In this document: positions 9,073-17,513 of the stretch, piece by piece
How positions within the stretch are numbered: position 1 is the first letter of the stretch
Layout: each line of letters begins with the position of its first letter
NCBI GenBank assembly: GCA_023954745.1
Contig: JAGSHC010000010.1
Span: forward strand, 1 to 55,929
Length of the DNA: 55,929 bases
Reading direction: 5' to 3'
Origin: Deltaproteobacteria bacterium
Lineage (GTDB): Bacteria; Myxococcota_A; UBA796; UBA9615
Notes under the pieces: model-generated
Databases searched by the model: none
Seen by the model: only the letters and a program-made list of their open reading frames with translations
What the model was told of the DNA's origin: nothing
Program-made: the position numbers and the translations under genes

Positions 9073-9963
9073 ATGCGACGCTTCTCGTGCCTTCTCGTCC
9101 TCCTCGTCAGCTTTGCCATCGCTCCCTCCGCGGGGGCGTCCGAGGCGGTCCTCACGCTCGAGAGCGCGGGGAGCGAGCCTCGGCAGGTGCTTCGCGTGAC
9201 GCCTGTGGTTGGGCAGACGGAGAGCTCGAAGGTCACGATGGCGGTGGCCATGCGCATGAGCATGAGCGGGATGGAGATGCCGGAGGTCAGGATGCCGCTG
9301 ATGCTCATCAGCGGGACGAGCAAGGTGGAGTCCGTCGGCGCGAACGGGGACATTGTCTACCGCCTCGCCTTCACCAAGGCGGATGTGCAGACCGGCGGAA
9401 ACCTGCCCGAGGAGATGAGGCAGCAGCTGAGTCTGGACCTGCAGGCGCTGGTCGGGGTGACTGGGTCGGTGACCATGACGTCGCGCGGCTTCTCGACGAA
9501 GGCGAAGATGACCGTGCCCAAGGGGACCCCGAAGGACGCACGAGAGCTGATCAACGACATGTCGGAGACGTTGTCGGACGAGGACACGCCGCTGCCAGCG
9601 GAGGCCGTGGGAGTGGGGGCCAGCTGGACGGTGGTGTCCACGATCACCTCGGACGAGGGTCTGCAGATCGAGGAGACCACGCGCTACGAGTTGGCGTCGA
9701 TCAGTGGTTCGACGGTGCAGTTGACCTCGGCCATCAGCCACGAGCCGACCTCCACGAAGGTGGACCTCGACGGCATGAAGCTGCAGCTCGCGAAGTACAG
9801 CGGCAGCGGGGTGGGCGCCGTCACCCTGGACCTCACGCGGGTGACCCCCGTGGTCTCCCAGGAGAACCTGAGCACGGCGCTCGAGGCCTCTGGAACCGAG
9901 GGCACGTTCACGATTGCGACGGACGTCTCGCTCGTGGAGCAGTCCGAGGTGGTGAAGCCCTGA
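9073..9963 (+). CDS. exported protein, unknown function
   Basis: A 296-residue protein with a clear Sec signal peptide (Arg-Arg, hydrophobic core, cut near G-A-S at about residue 23). The mature part is beta-rich with Met-rich patches around residues 55-80. It has no membrane segment, no Cys in the mature region and no catalytic motif I can name. The overall look recalls DUF6263-type exported proteins, but I would not assign it. It is divergent from the kinase gene, with 44 bases between the starts. Confidence 0.7.
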   Translation: MRRFSCLLVLLVSFAIAPSAGASEAVLTLESAGSEPRQVLRVTPVVGQTESSKVTMAVAMRMSMSGMEMPEVRMPLMLISGTSKVESVGANGDIVYRLAFTKADVQTGGNLPEEMRQQLSLDLQALVGVTGSVTMTSRGFSTKAKMTVPKGTPKDARELINDMSETLSDEDTPLPAEAVGVGASWTVVSTITSDEGLQIEETTRYELASISGSTVQLTSAISHEPTSTKVDLDGMKLQLAKYSGSGVGAVTLDLTRVTPVVSQENLSTALEASGTEGTFTIATDVSLVEQSEVVKP

Positions 9964-10054
9964 GGGAGGATGTGGTCGCGGGCGCGGGGCGCCGGGCCGC
10001 GGGGTGGACTCGGGCGTGCGTCCCCCTCGCGCGCAGAGAAGGTAGCGTTCCCCC

Positions 10055-11026
10055 ATGGAACCGAACACCCTCCGTCCCCGCCTCCCTGAGGCCATGGGCC
10101 TGCTCCCGGTCCGCGAGCGCTGGGCTCAGGCGAAGATCGCCCTGCGCGGCGAGGAGGATGTGCCGCCGTCCAAGTTCGGACTGTCGAGCCTGGCGATGCT
10201 GAGGCCCCGGATCGGGATTCGACTCTGGCGCGGTCGGCCCTGGATCGAACGGGCGGTCCTCCTCACGAACCTCTTCAACCACCGCCAGACGCCGACGGAG
10301 CTCGGTTGGTCGGTCCTCCGCACCCAGGTGGAGGACTTCCGCGGCGGCGACATGACCTACGACAGCCACAACGGCACGGACCTCTCGATCCCCGTGGGCA
10401 CGACGGTGACGACGGCTGCGCCGGGCCAGGTCGTGCAGGTCATCTCCGAGTTCAATCGCGGGGGGCTCAAGATCTTCATCGACCACGGCCGGGGCCTGAT
10501 GACCTGCTACGCCCACCTCGCGCGGGCCCTCGTGGAGCCCGGCCAGGTGCTCGAGCGAGGGCAGCCCATCGCCGTCTCCGGCTACAGCGGACTCGATGGA
10601 TTCGTGACGTTCCCCTTCGGCGTCCCCCACGTGCACTTCAACACCTGGCTGAACGGCGTGCCGGTGGACCCCTTTGCTCGCGAAGGCGAGGAGTCCTTGT
10701 GGCGCGGCGGCGTGCCCCTCCCGCCCGACAGCGCCCAGGGCGAGCGGTTCGAGCCCTCGACCTACGATGCAGAGGCGGTGCACGAGGTCGTGGCGGCCTG
10801 CAAGACGGAGTCGGTGCGCGCGAAGCTCGAGGCGGTCGAGTCCCCAGACCAGCGCGCGGCCCTCACCGTCATCGAGATGAACTACTACCCCACCCGCTTC
10901 CCGGCGCAGCCCAATGTCTACGGCACCGCCTGGGACCGGGCTCCGCGCCTCGACCTGCCGTTCCTGGCGAGCGCCTTCGACCGCGCCGTCTTTGTAGACG
11001 AGCCAGGAGGCGCCACTCCGAGCTAG
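10055..11026 (+). CDS. M23-family (LytM-like) peptidase domain protein
   Basis: A 323-residue protein with a central lysostaphin/LytM-type metallopeptidase domain at about residues 100-205. The zinc and catalytic set can be read: H105-x3-D109 in S-H-N-G-T-D, His154 in Y-A-H-L, and H-V-H at 192-194. Family members cut peptide bridges of peptidoglycan in the periplasm. No signal peptide or membrane segment is visible at the N-terminus, which is unusual for such an enzyme. Either export uses another route or the substrate is not peptidoglycan. The gene ends inside a perfect palindrome shared with the convergent cupin gene. Confidence 0.88.
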   Translation: MEPNTLRPRLPEAMGLLPVRERWAQAKIALRGEEDVPPSKFGLSSLAMLRPRIGIRLWRGRPWIERAVLLTNLFNHRQTPTELGWSVLRTQVEDFRGGDMTYDSHNGTDLSIPVGTTVTTAAPGQVVQVISEFNRGGLKIFIDHGRGLMTCYAHLARALVEPGQVLERGQPIAVSGYSGLDGFVTFPFGVPHVHFNTWLNGVPVDPFAREGEESLWRGGVPLPPDSAQGERFEPSTYDAEAVHEVVAACKTESVRAKLEAVESPDQRAALTVIEMNYYPTRFPAQPNVYGTAWDRAPRLDLPFLASAFDRAVFVDEPGGATPS

Positions 11027-11046
11027 GAGCCCGTACGGGCTCCTAG
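11023..11046. terminator. 24-bp perfect palindrome holding both convergent stop codons
   Basis: Arms CTAGGAGCCC (11023-11032) and GGGCTCCTAG (11037-11046) flank GTAC, giving a perfect 24-bp palindrome. The TAG of the M23 gene (11024-11026) lies in one arm and the TAG of the minus-strand cupin gene (11043-11045) in the other. The transcript hairpin would be strong on both strands, so a shared bidirectional terminator is likely, although no T-run follows. Confidence 0.7.
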
Positions 11047-11408
11047 AGCTTCGGTAGCTCCGCTCGGGTGAGCTCGCCGGCTTCGTTTGCCCCGGTGTTC
11101 ACTGTGCTGGCGGGCTCGAAGAGGACGACCTCGCACTCCTCCGGGGCCACGGGCTTGTGCTCGACGCCGCGAGGGACGACCACGAACTCCCCGGTGCGCA
11201 CCGTCACCATCCGGTCGCGGTAGTGCATGTCGAAGGAGCCCTTCGCCACCAGGAACATCTCGTCCTCGTGCTCGTGGTGATGCCACTCGAACTCCCCGAG
11301 CAGCTTCACGACCTTGACGTGCTGCCCGTTGAGCTCGGCGACGATGGCGGGAGACCAGTGGGCGTCGACCTGAGCCAGCTTGTCGGCGAGGTTTATGGGG
11401 GCGGTCAC
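11043..11408 (-). CDS. cupin-domain protein coupled to formate dehydrogenase alpha
   Basis: A 121-residue single-domain cupin. The first motif is W-H-H-H-E-H-E-D-E at about residues 42-50, which supplies the His/Glu metal ligands; the second is the P-R-G-V-E-H region near 80-86. Small cupins of this kind bind one divalent metal; the reaction is unknown. The start is GTG at 11408, sharing one base with the TAG stop of the formate dehydrogenase gene (TAGTG), so translation is almost certainly coupled. That suggests a role tied to formate dehydrogenase or C1 metabolism, but this is inferred from linkage only. Confidence 0.85.
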   Translation of the reverse strand: MTAPINLADKLAQVDAHWSPAIVAELNGQHVKVVKLLGEFEWHHHEHEDEMFLVAKGSFDMHYRDRMVTVRTGEFVVVPRGVEHKPVAPEECEVVLFEPASTVNTGANEAGELTRAELPKL

Positions 11409-14119
11409 TAGACCGGCGCCACCTTCACTGCGCAGACCTTGTACTCCCCCGTGCCCGTGACGCTGTCGCCCGCGTCGTTGGTCAGGTAGTTCGTCAGCGA
11501 GTCGGGGAAGTGCAGCGGCATCCACACGCAGCCGTACCGCATGCGCGGGGAGACGTTCACCACCGCCTCGATGGCGCCTCGGCGTGAGGTGACGCGGACC
11601 CGTTGGCCGTCACTGAGCCCGCGACGCTTGGCGTCCTTGCGGTGCATCTCGATGAAGTTCTCGGGCTGCTTCGCCATGGCGCCGCTCGCCCGCAGGGTCT
11701 GGGTGGCGCAGTTGTAGTGATACAGCGTGCGCCCCGTGCTGAGCAGCAGCGGGTAGTCGTCGTCGGGCAGCTCCGCGCTGGGTCGGTAGAAGACCGGCTG
11801 GAAGTGGCCCTTGTCCGTGGGCAGGCCGTCCTGATGCAGGGTGGGCGTGCCTGGGTGGTCCGGGGTGGTGCATGGCCACTGCAGGCCGCCCTCGGCGTCG
11901 ATGCGGTCGTGACTGATGCCCGTGAACTTGTCCGTCAGGGCTGCCATCTCGGCGTAGACAGCATCTGGGCCCGCGTAGTGCGGCATGGGGTAGCCGCAGG
12001 CGCGGGCGAGGTCGCACACGATCTCCCAGTCGGCGCGGGCCTCTCCGGGAGGGCTCACGGCCTTGCGGACACGCTGCACGCGGCGGTCGGAGTTGGTGAA
12101 CACCCCGTCCTTCTCGGCGAAGCAGGCGGCAGGGAGGATGACGTCGGCGAAGCGGGCCGTCTCGTTCAGGAAGATGTCCTGCACGACGAGGAACTCGCAC
12201 TGGTTGAGACCCAGCTCGACCTGGCTGGCGTTGGGCTCGCTGAGGACGATGTCCTCGCCCATGACGTACAGCCCCTTGATGCCGCCCTTGGGGAGCTGCT
12301 TCATCATCACGTTGAGGTTCATGCCGTCGTCGGGCGACAGCGGAACCCCCCACGCCTGCTCGAAACGCTCCCGGGCCGCAGGGTCGGACACGCGCTGGTA
12401 GCCGGGATAGAAGACCGGGCTCGCGCCGGCGTCGTTGGCGCCCTGCACGTTGTTCTGGCCACGCAGCGGGTTCATGCCGGAGCTGCGCTTGCCCAGGTGC
12501 CCCGTCATCAGCACGAGGTTGGCCAGGGAGTACACGTTGTCGGTGCCGTGGGTGTGCTCGGTGATGCCCAGGGTGTAGTAGATGCCGGCCTTGTCGGTGG
12601 TGGCGTACATGCGCGCCGCCTCGCGGATCAGGTCCGCCGGCACCGTCGTGATGCTCTCGCCCCACTCGGGGGTGGCGTCCTTGACCGCCTCAGCGAGGGT
12701 GTCGAAGTCCTTGGTGTGCTTGGCGATGAAGGCGTGGTCGACGAGGTCCTCGTCGATGATCACGTGGGCCATGGCCGTCAGCAGGGCCACGTCCGTGCCC
12801 GGCTTGAGCTGCATGTAGACGTCAGCGACGTCGGCGAGCCAGATGCGGCGCGGGTCCGCGACGATGAGCTTGCTGCCGTTCTTCTTCGCCCGCTTCATCT
12901 CCATCGCGATGATGGGATGCGCCTCCGTCGTGTTGGAGCCAATGACGAACATGAGCTCGGTGTCCCGGATCTCCGGAATCGAGTTCGTCATGGCGCCTGC
13001 GCCGAACATGGTCACCAGACCGGCGACCGTAGGAGCGTGTCAGGTCGCGGCGCATTGATGGCAGTTGTTCGTGCCGAAGGCGGCGCGACTGAGCTTCTGG
13101 ACGAGGTAGTTCTCCTCGCCCGTGCAGCGGCTGCTGCTCACGAAGCCCAGGGCGTCGGCGCCGTGTCGGTCGCGCACCCCCATCAAGCCCTTCGCGGCGT
13201 ACTCGATGGCCTCGTCCCAGGACGCGGGCTCGAGCACGCCGTCGCGGCGAATCATCGGCGTGGTCAGCCGATCCTCGTGGTGGATGAACTCGTAGGAGAA
13301 CCGGCCCTTGATGCACAGGTTCCCGTCGTTGAGCGTCGTCCCCGGCTCGGGAGACGTGATGCGCACGACCTGGTCGTCGGCCACGTGCAGGTCGAGCTGG
13401 CAGCCCACGCCGCAGAAGTTGCATGTGGAACGTACGACCTTCTCGGGCTCCGGCGCCTTCAGCGACGGCTTCTCGGTCATCGCGCCGGTGGGGCAGGTGT
13501 CGATGCAGCCGCCGCACATCTCGCAGGTGGAGTCGAGCAGGCCGATCTGGTCGGCGGTGGCGATGGTGGTCTTCGCGCCGCGGCCCGCCAGGGTGATGGC
13601 GGAGACGGCTTCGACCTCGTCGCAGTAGCGCACGCAGCGGGCGCAGGCGATGCAGGCCTCGGGGTCGAAGTGGATGTAGGGGTTGTTGTCCTCGCGGCCT
13701 TCGCGCGGGGTTCCGATGTGGGTCAGCTCGGGACCGGTGCCGTGCTTGAGGACGAGGTCCAGCAGCTCGTTGCCCACCCCGCGCTGCTGCGGCAGCTTCG
13801 TGGCCTCGTCGATGGCGTGGTCGGCCATGTACATGGAGAGCAGCGTCTGACGGTGCCGCTCGATGCGGTCCGACTCGGTGGTGACGTCCATGCCGTCGGT
13901 GACGTGCCATGCGCAGGCGGGCTGGAGTCGCCGCTGGCCCTCAATCTCCACCAGGCACATGCGGCACGAGCCCATGGGGTCGAGGCGCGGGTCGTGGCAG
14001 AGGGTCGGGACGTCGGCCCCAGCGCGGGCCGCCACGTGAATGAGGAGCTCGCCGGGCGCGGCGTCCACCTCGGTGCCGTTCACCGTGACAATCACGGTGT
14101 TCTGGGTCTTCGCATTCAA
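11408..14119 (-). CDS. fdhA: selenocysteine-containing formate dehydrogenase, alpha subunit
   Basis: A single frame of 904 codons interrupted only by TGA at 13040-13042 (residue 360), read here as selenocysteine. The context is C-A-A-T-U-H-A-P-T-V-A-G, matching the active-site C/U-H-x-P/S-x-V-A-G of formate dehydrogenases; a SECIS hairpin follows. Domains in order: NuoG-like [2Fe-2S] domain (C-x11-C-x2-C in the P-T-L-C-H-D region), His-ligated cluster segment, two [4Fe-4S] motifs (C-I-A-C-A-R-C and C-E-M-C-G-G-C), the molybdopterin-domain cluster (C-N-F-C-G-V-G-C), the Mo/W-bis-pterin body and a C-terminal dinucleotide-binding domain. It oxidises formate (or reduces CO2) and passes electrons to the NuoEF-type beta subunit at 15966-17474. 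The start is uncertain: TTG at 14119 is my choice; the frame is open to 14224. The cupin gene overlaps its stop. Confidence 0.93.
13010..13028 (-). promoter_or_regulatory. bacterial SECIS hairpin after the fdhA UGA codon
   Basis: On the minus strand, 11 bases after the UGA, the seven-base arm GGTCGCC (13028-13022) pairs with GGTGACC (13016-13010): six Watson-Crick pairs and one G-U. The loop is GGTCT (13021-13017). From established knowledge, the E. coli fdhF SECIS has the same GGUCU apical loop and the same 11-base spacing, and its loop binds SelB. This supports decoding of 13040-13042 as selenocysteine rather than a stop or a sequencing error. Confidence 0.9.
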
Positions 14120-14316
14120 GGTGGATCGAGCGTACTCGATCAATGGAGAGGTGGGGGCCCGATGGCGTCTGGTGCGGGATTCACGACAAAGCTGCGCGAA
14201 TGCAGTTTCGGCCTGCAAACACACCGCAAAATGCCGCGATTACGCCGCGTAGTGTTCTGTCATCGGAACGCGGCGCCCACGGGAACGGGAGCCGGTTCCA
14301 CAACGGAGACACCACC

Positions 14317-14736
14317 ATGAACAGCACTCTCGGACGCATTCTTCTCGGCCTGCCCGGTCTCTTCATCGCACTCTCGGGTCTGATGTTCCTGCTGAACCCC
14401 GGTGGCGGCGCCGCCAAGCTCCTGTTGACCCCCGAAGGAGCCGAGGGGCTCTCGAATCTGCGCGGCTTCACCGGAGCGTCGGTGTTCGCGGTGGGCGCGG
14501 GCATCATCATCGGCGCAGTGACCAGGAACCTCGCCAACGCGCGCCCTGGCGCCATCTTCGTGCTCGTCCTCATCGGCGCGCGGGTGCTCTCCTACTTCGT
14601 CGACGGTCCCAACCCCAACGTGGGCCTCTACATCGCGATTCCGTCCGTGGCCTTCGCGTTCATGGTCGCGGGGCACAAGCTCATCGAGCGTGACCACACC
14701 GCCGGCGCACGGGCGGGCCAGGCCGTCAGCGCCTGA
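14317..14736 (+). CDS. DUF4345-like small polytopic membrane protein
   Basis: A 139-residue protein with four hydrophobic segments (about residues 7-27, 48-68, 74-92 and 100-118). Length, the N-L-R-G-F-T-G-A-S segment and the overall layout resemble DUF4345-type membrane proteins, whose function is unknown. The ATG at 14317 follows a GGAG element; an upstream frame to 14143 has no membrane character. It starts about 200 bases from formate dehydrogenase alpha on the opposite strand, so the two promoters must share that intergenic segment. Confidence 0.7.
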   Translation: MNSTLGRILLGLPGLFIALSGLMFLLNPGGGAAKLLLTPEGAEGLSNLRGFTGASVFAVGAGIIIGAVTRNLANARPGAIFVLVLIGARVLSYFVDGPNPNVGLYIAIPSVAFAFMVAGHKLIERDHTAGARAGQAVSA

Positions 14737-14879
14737 GCGCTCTGCCCGCCGTGGTGCGCCGACGGCCGGACACGCTCCGACGAGCAGGGCCAGGAGAACG
14801 AGAAGGTCGGTCTGGACACGCATGGCCGGTGCCCAGGGGCGTTGTGGAGAGCGCGGGGGGTGGTGGGTATCCTGCCTCG

Positions 14880-15803
14880 ATGCCTCTTCTCCTCCGGCTG
14901 CTCGCCCCGACCACAGTCGGCTCCCTCATCGCCCTCTCCGGTGGCTGCATCACGACGCTGCCCCTCCCTGACGGCTTCAACCCGGCGGAGGCCACCGAGT
15001 TCGCCGAGCTCGCAGTGAGCGCCTACGACATGCGGGCCACCCTCCAGGCGGGGGACGACTGGCTCGGCCCCGATGGGTACGCCATGCACGGGGTACACAC
15101 GACGGAGCAGAACTGGAACGACCTCTCGGACGAGCCCGAGACGGTGCCGGTGGCCTGGCTCGGGTCCCGAGACGAGACCGTGTTTGTCGTCTTCCGCGGG
15201 ACCTCCACGAGCACGGAGGCGCTGCTCGATCTGGACATCACCCAGGTGGACTTCCCCCTGCTCTCGGGCGACGGCGGTGGGACCCACGAGGGCTTCACTG
15301 AGCGCTACGTCGAGCTGCATCCGGGGCTGCGCGCGGACATCGATGGCCTGCTCCAGACCGGCGACTTCGCCAGGCTGGCCTTCACTGGGCACTCCTTGGG
15401 GGGGAGCATCGCGACCCTGGCCGCTGCGACCTTCGCCGACGAGGGCGAACTGCCGGTCCTCGTGTACAGCTTCGCCTCACCCCGGACCGGCGATCGGGAC
15501 TTCGCGGCCCGATACAACGGGCTCGTGGACCAGAGCTGGCGGGTCACGAACCCGCGGGACCTCGTGCCAGGCTTCCCCGAGGAGAGCCCCGACGGACTCA
15601 CGGGCAACGCCGAGCAGCTGTTCTACGAGCACGTCGAGGTGCGGACCGACCTTCCCTTCGACGACGCGAACGGCAGGGTCGAGACCGACCTCGGCGTCGG
15701 CGCCAACCACAGCTCGTGCCGCTATCTGCGCGAGACCTGCGAGCTCGCCGAGTCCGACGAGGTCTGCGCCGCGGTGGTGGCGGACCACGTCTCCTGTCAG
15801 TGA
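14880..15803 (+). CDS. class 3 lipase-like alpha/beta hydrolase, probable lipoprotein
   Basis: A 307-residue exported hydrolase. The nucleophile elbow G-H-S-L-G-G puts Ser172 at the active site; Asp227 (N-P-R-D-L-V-P) and His277 (A-N-H-S-S-C) complete a plausible triad. R-G-T-S-T at 106-110 and T-H-E-G-F near 135 match the Lipase_3 fold. The N-terminus is a hydrophobic leader ending in S-G-G-C, a weak lipobox with Cys23. It lacks the Asp-repeat linker of other lipoproteins here. Probably a triacylglycerol or phospholipid esterase at the cell envelope. It sits between the two formate dehydrogenase subunit genes on the opposite strand. Confidence 0.88.
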   Translation: MPLLLRLLAPTTVGSLIALSGGCITTLPLPDGFNPAEATEFAELAVSAYDMRATLQAGDDWLGPDGYAMHGVHTTEQNWNDLSDEPETVPVAWLGSRDETVFVVFRGTSTSTEALLDLDITQVDFPLLSGDGGGTHEGFTERYVELHPGLRADIDGLLQTGDFARLAFTGHSLGGSIATLAAATFADEGELPVLVYSFASPRTGDRDFAARYNGLVDQSWRVTNPRDLVPGFPEESPDGLTGNAEQLFYEHVEVRTDLPFDDANGRVETDLGVGANHSSCRYLRETCELAESDEVCAAVVADHVSCQ

Positions 15804-15965
15804 CGAGCCTCGCGCCCTGGCGTGAGCACGCACGGTTCCAATACGCCCGTCAGCCGAAGGAGCCCTGGGCGGCCTGCGGGAGCCTCGGCGTCCGCGTCGG
15901 CGTCCGCCTGGGCCAGGTTGGCGCCGGGCGTGCGCCAATGACGCCCCTATGACGCCCAGTCGCGG

Positions 15966-17474
15966 CTATCCCCCGAACTCTTTCGGAAAGTGCTTCATCG
16001 CCGTCGTGAGCGGCCAACTCGCCACCTGCCCAAGCCCGCAGATGCTGCCCTCCTCCATCTCCCACGCGACATCCTCGGTGTGAGACAGCGCGTCCGCGTC
16101 CCCGTCGATGAAGCGCTCCAGCGCTTGCCGCTGGACCTTGCATCCCACGCGGCAGGGAGTGCACTGCCCGCAGCTCTCGTCCTCGAAGAAGATCAAGCCC
16201 CACAGGGCCGCCTTCGTCATGGGGATGGTGTCGTTGAGCACCACGAGGCCGCTACTCCCCATCATCGAACCGGCCGCCTGCAGCGACTTGAAGTCCAAGG
16301 GGGTGTCCCGGAACGACATGGGCAAGAAGCCCGCGCTCGCCCCTCCGGGCGAGAAGGCGATGGGCGTGCCGACATAACCCCCAGCAGCCTCGACGAGCTC
16401 ATCGAGTGTCACCCCCAAGGGAAGCTCGTACACCCCGGGGTTCTGGATGTGGCCCGAGATGGAGAACAGCTTGCTGCCCGCTTCGGTCTTGCCCTGGGCC
16501 TTGAACCACTCCCCGCCGCGCAGAACGATGGACGGCACGCACGCCAGGGTCTCCACGTTGTTCATCAGGGTCGGCTGACCGAAGAGCCCCACCTGCGTGG
16601 GGTAGGGCGGCTTGAGCCGTGGCATGCCGCGCTTGCCCTCCAGGGCTTCGAGGAGGGCCGTCTCCTCCCCGCAGATGTAGGCGCCGTGGCCTTCGACGAT
16701 GCGCACGTCGAGCCAGGACGACAGGGTCTCCCCCGCCTCCTCCAACGCCCGCTCCATGGACTGCTTCGCTTCCTGGTACTCGCCGCGAACGTAGATGTAG
16801 GCGACATCCGCGCCGGCCACCTTGGCCGCGATTGCCATGCCCTCCAGCATCAGGTGGGGGCGACGCTCCATGACCATGCGGTCCTTGAAGGTGCCGGGCT
16901 CGCTCTCGTCCGCATTGACGACGACGTACTTCGTGGGCGACGTCTCGCGCCGCACCGCGCCCCACTTGAAGCCAGCGGGGAATCCGGCGCCACCGCGGCC
17001 TTGCAGGCCTGACGCGTTGATGGCCGCGAGGACGGCGTCCACACCCACCTCCTCCAGCTTGGCGAGGGCGGCGTAGTCCGCAGAGTCGCGCCCGGCCAGG
17101 TTCATGGGGAGTTCGGGGTCGTTCGGCGTGAGCTCTCCGGGAGGTGCGATGGAGATCGGCAGCAGCTTCTCGTCCACCGCCGCCGGGGCTCGGTCGCACT
17201 GGCCCAGGCAGCTCACCTGCTCGTGCTTGACCCCTCGGGCCTCCAGGTCCGCGACGAGGTCATCGCTGCCCTTCATCTTGCAGGTCAGGCCCTGGCACAC
17301 CCGCACTCCGGCGTCGGGTCGGGAGACCAGGGTGTAGAAGGTGGCGACGCCGTAGACGTCCGCGGCGGGAACGCCGGTCTCTCGGGAGATCTGCTCGGCC
17401 ACGCCAGGCTTGAGGCCGCCGTGATGCTCCAGGAGCTCGAGGACCCTGCTCCGCTGTGCGCCTGTTTTCTCCAT
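15966..17474 (-). CDS. fdhB: formate dehydrogenase beta subunit (NuoE-NuoF fusion)
   Basis: A 502-residue NADH-dehydrogenase-type subunit. Residues 1-140 are NuoE-like with the [2Fe-2S] Cys set C60-x4-C65 and C89-x3-C93. Residues 150-500 are NuoF-like: the NAD/FMN-binding G-R-G-G-A-G-F-P segment, G-A-Y-I-C-G-E-E-T-A, and the [4Fe-4S] motif E-S-C-G-Q-C-T-P-C with the distal C in G-S-I-C-G. It takes electrons from the alpha subunit and passes them through FMN to NAD+. The fused form is known from two-subunit NAD-dependent formate dehydrogenases such as Methylobacterium FDH1. The start ATG is at 17474; the upstream frame to 17711 is antisense to the lipoprotein Asp repeats and is not coding. Two unrelated genes separate it from fdhA. 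Confidence 0.93.
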   Translation of the reverse strand: MEKTGAQRSRVLELLEHHGGLKPGVAEQISRETGVPAADVYGVATFYTLVSRPDAGVRVCQGLTCKMKGSDDLVADLEARGVKHEQVSCLGQCDRAPAAVDEKLLPISIAPPGELTPNDPELPMNLAGRDSADYAALAKLEEVGVDAVLAAINASGLQGRGGAGFPAGFKWGAVRRETSPTKYVVVNADESEPGTFKDRMVMERRPHLMLEGMAIAAKVAGADVAYIYVRGEYQEAKQSMERALEEAGETLSSWLDVRIVEGHGAYICGEETALLEALEGKRGMPRLKPPYPTQVGLFGQPTLMNNVETLACVPSIVLRGGEWFKAQGKTEAGSKLFSISGHIQNPGVYELPLGVTLDELVEAAGGYVGTPIAFSPGGASAGFLPMSFRDTPLDFKSLQAAGSMMGSSGLVVLNDTIPMTKAALWGLIFFEDESCGQCTPCRVGCKVQRQALERFIDGDADALSHTEDVAWEMEEGSICGLGQVASWPLTTAMKHFPKEFGG

Positions 17475-17513
17475 GAAACGAGAGTATCCCAGCGCGCCAG
17501 CTACGGTCTCAGC

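Noticed and set aside
13010-13042. Frameshift or premature stop splitting formate dehydrogenase alpha into two genes
   Set aside because: Both halves are in the same frame with no missing residues, the stop is TGA at the exact active-site position, and a SECIS hairpin follows. Selenocysteine explains all of this.
14120-14224. Longer N-terminus for formate dehydrogenase alpha from GTG at 14224
   Set aside because: The extra 35 residues are Arg-rich with no family similarity; the [2Fe-2S] domain begins after 14119. I cannot exclude it fully, as no start has a clear ribosome-binding site.
11603-14320. 905-codon plus-strand frame across formate dehydrogenase
   Set aside because: A shadow of the fdhA coding strand with low-complexity composition and no recognisable domain.
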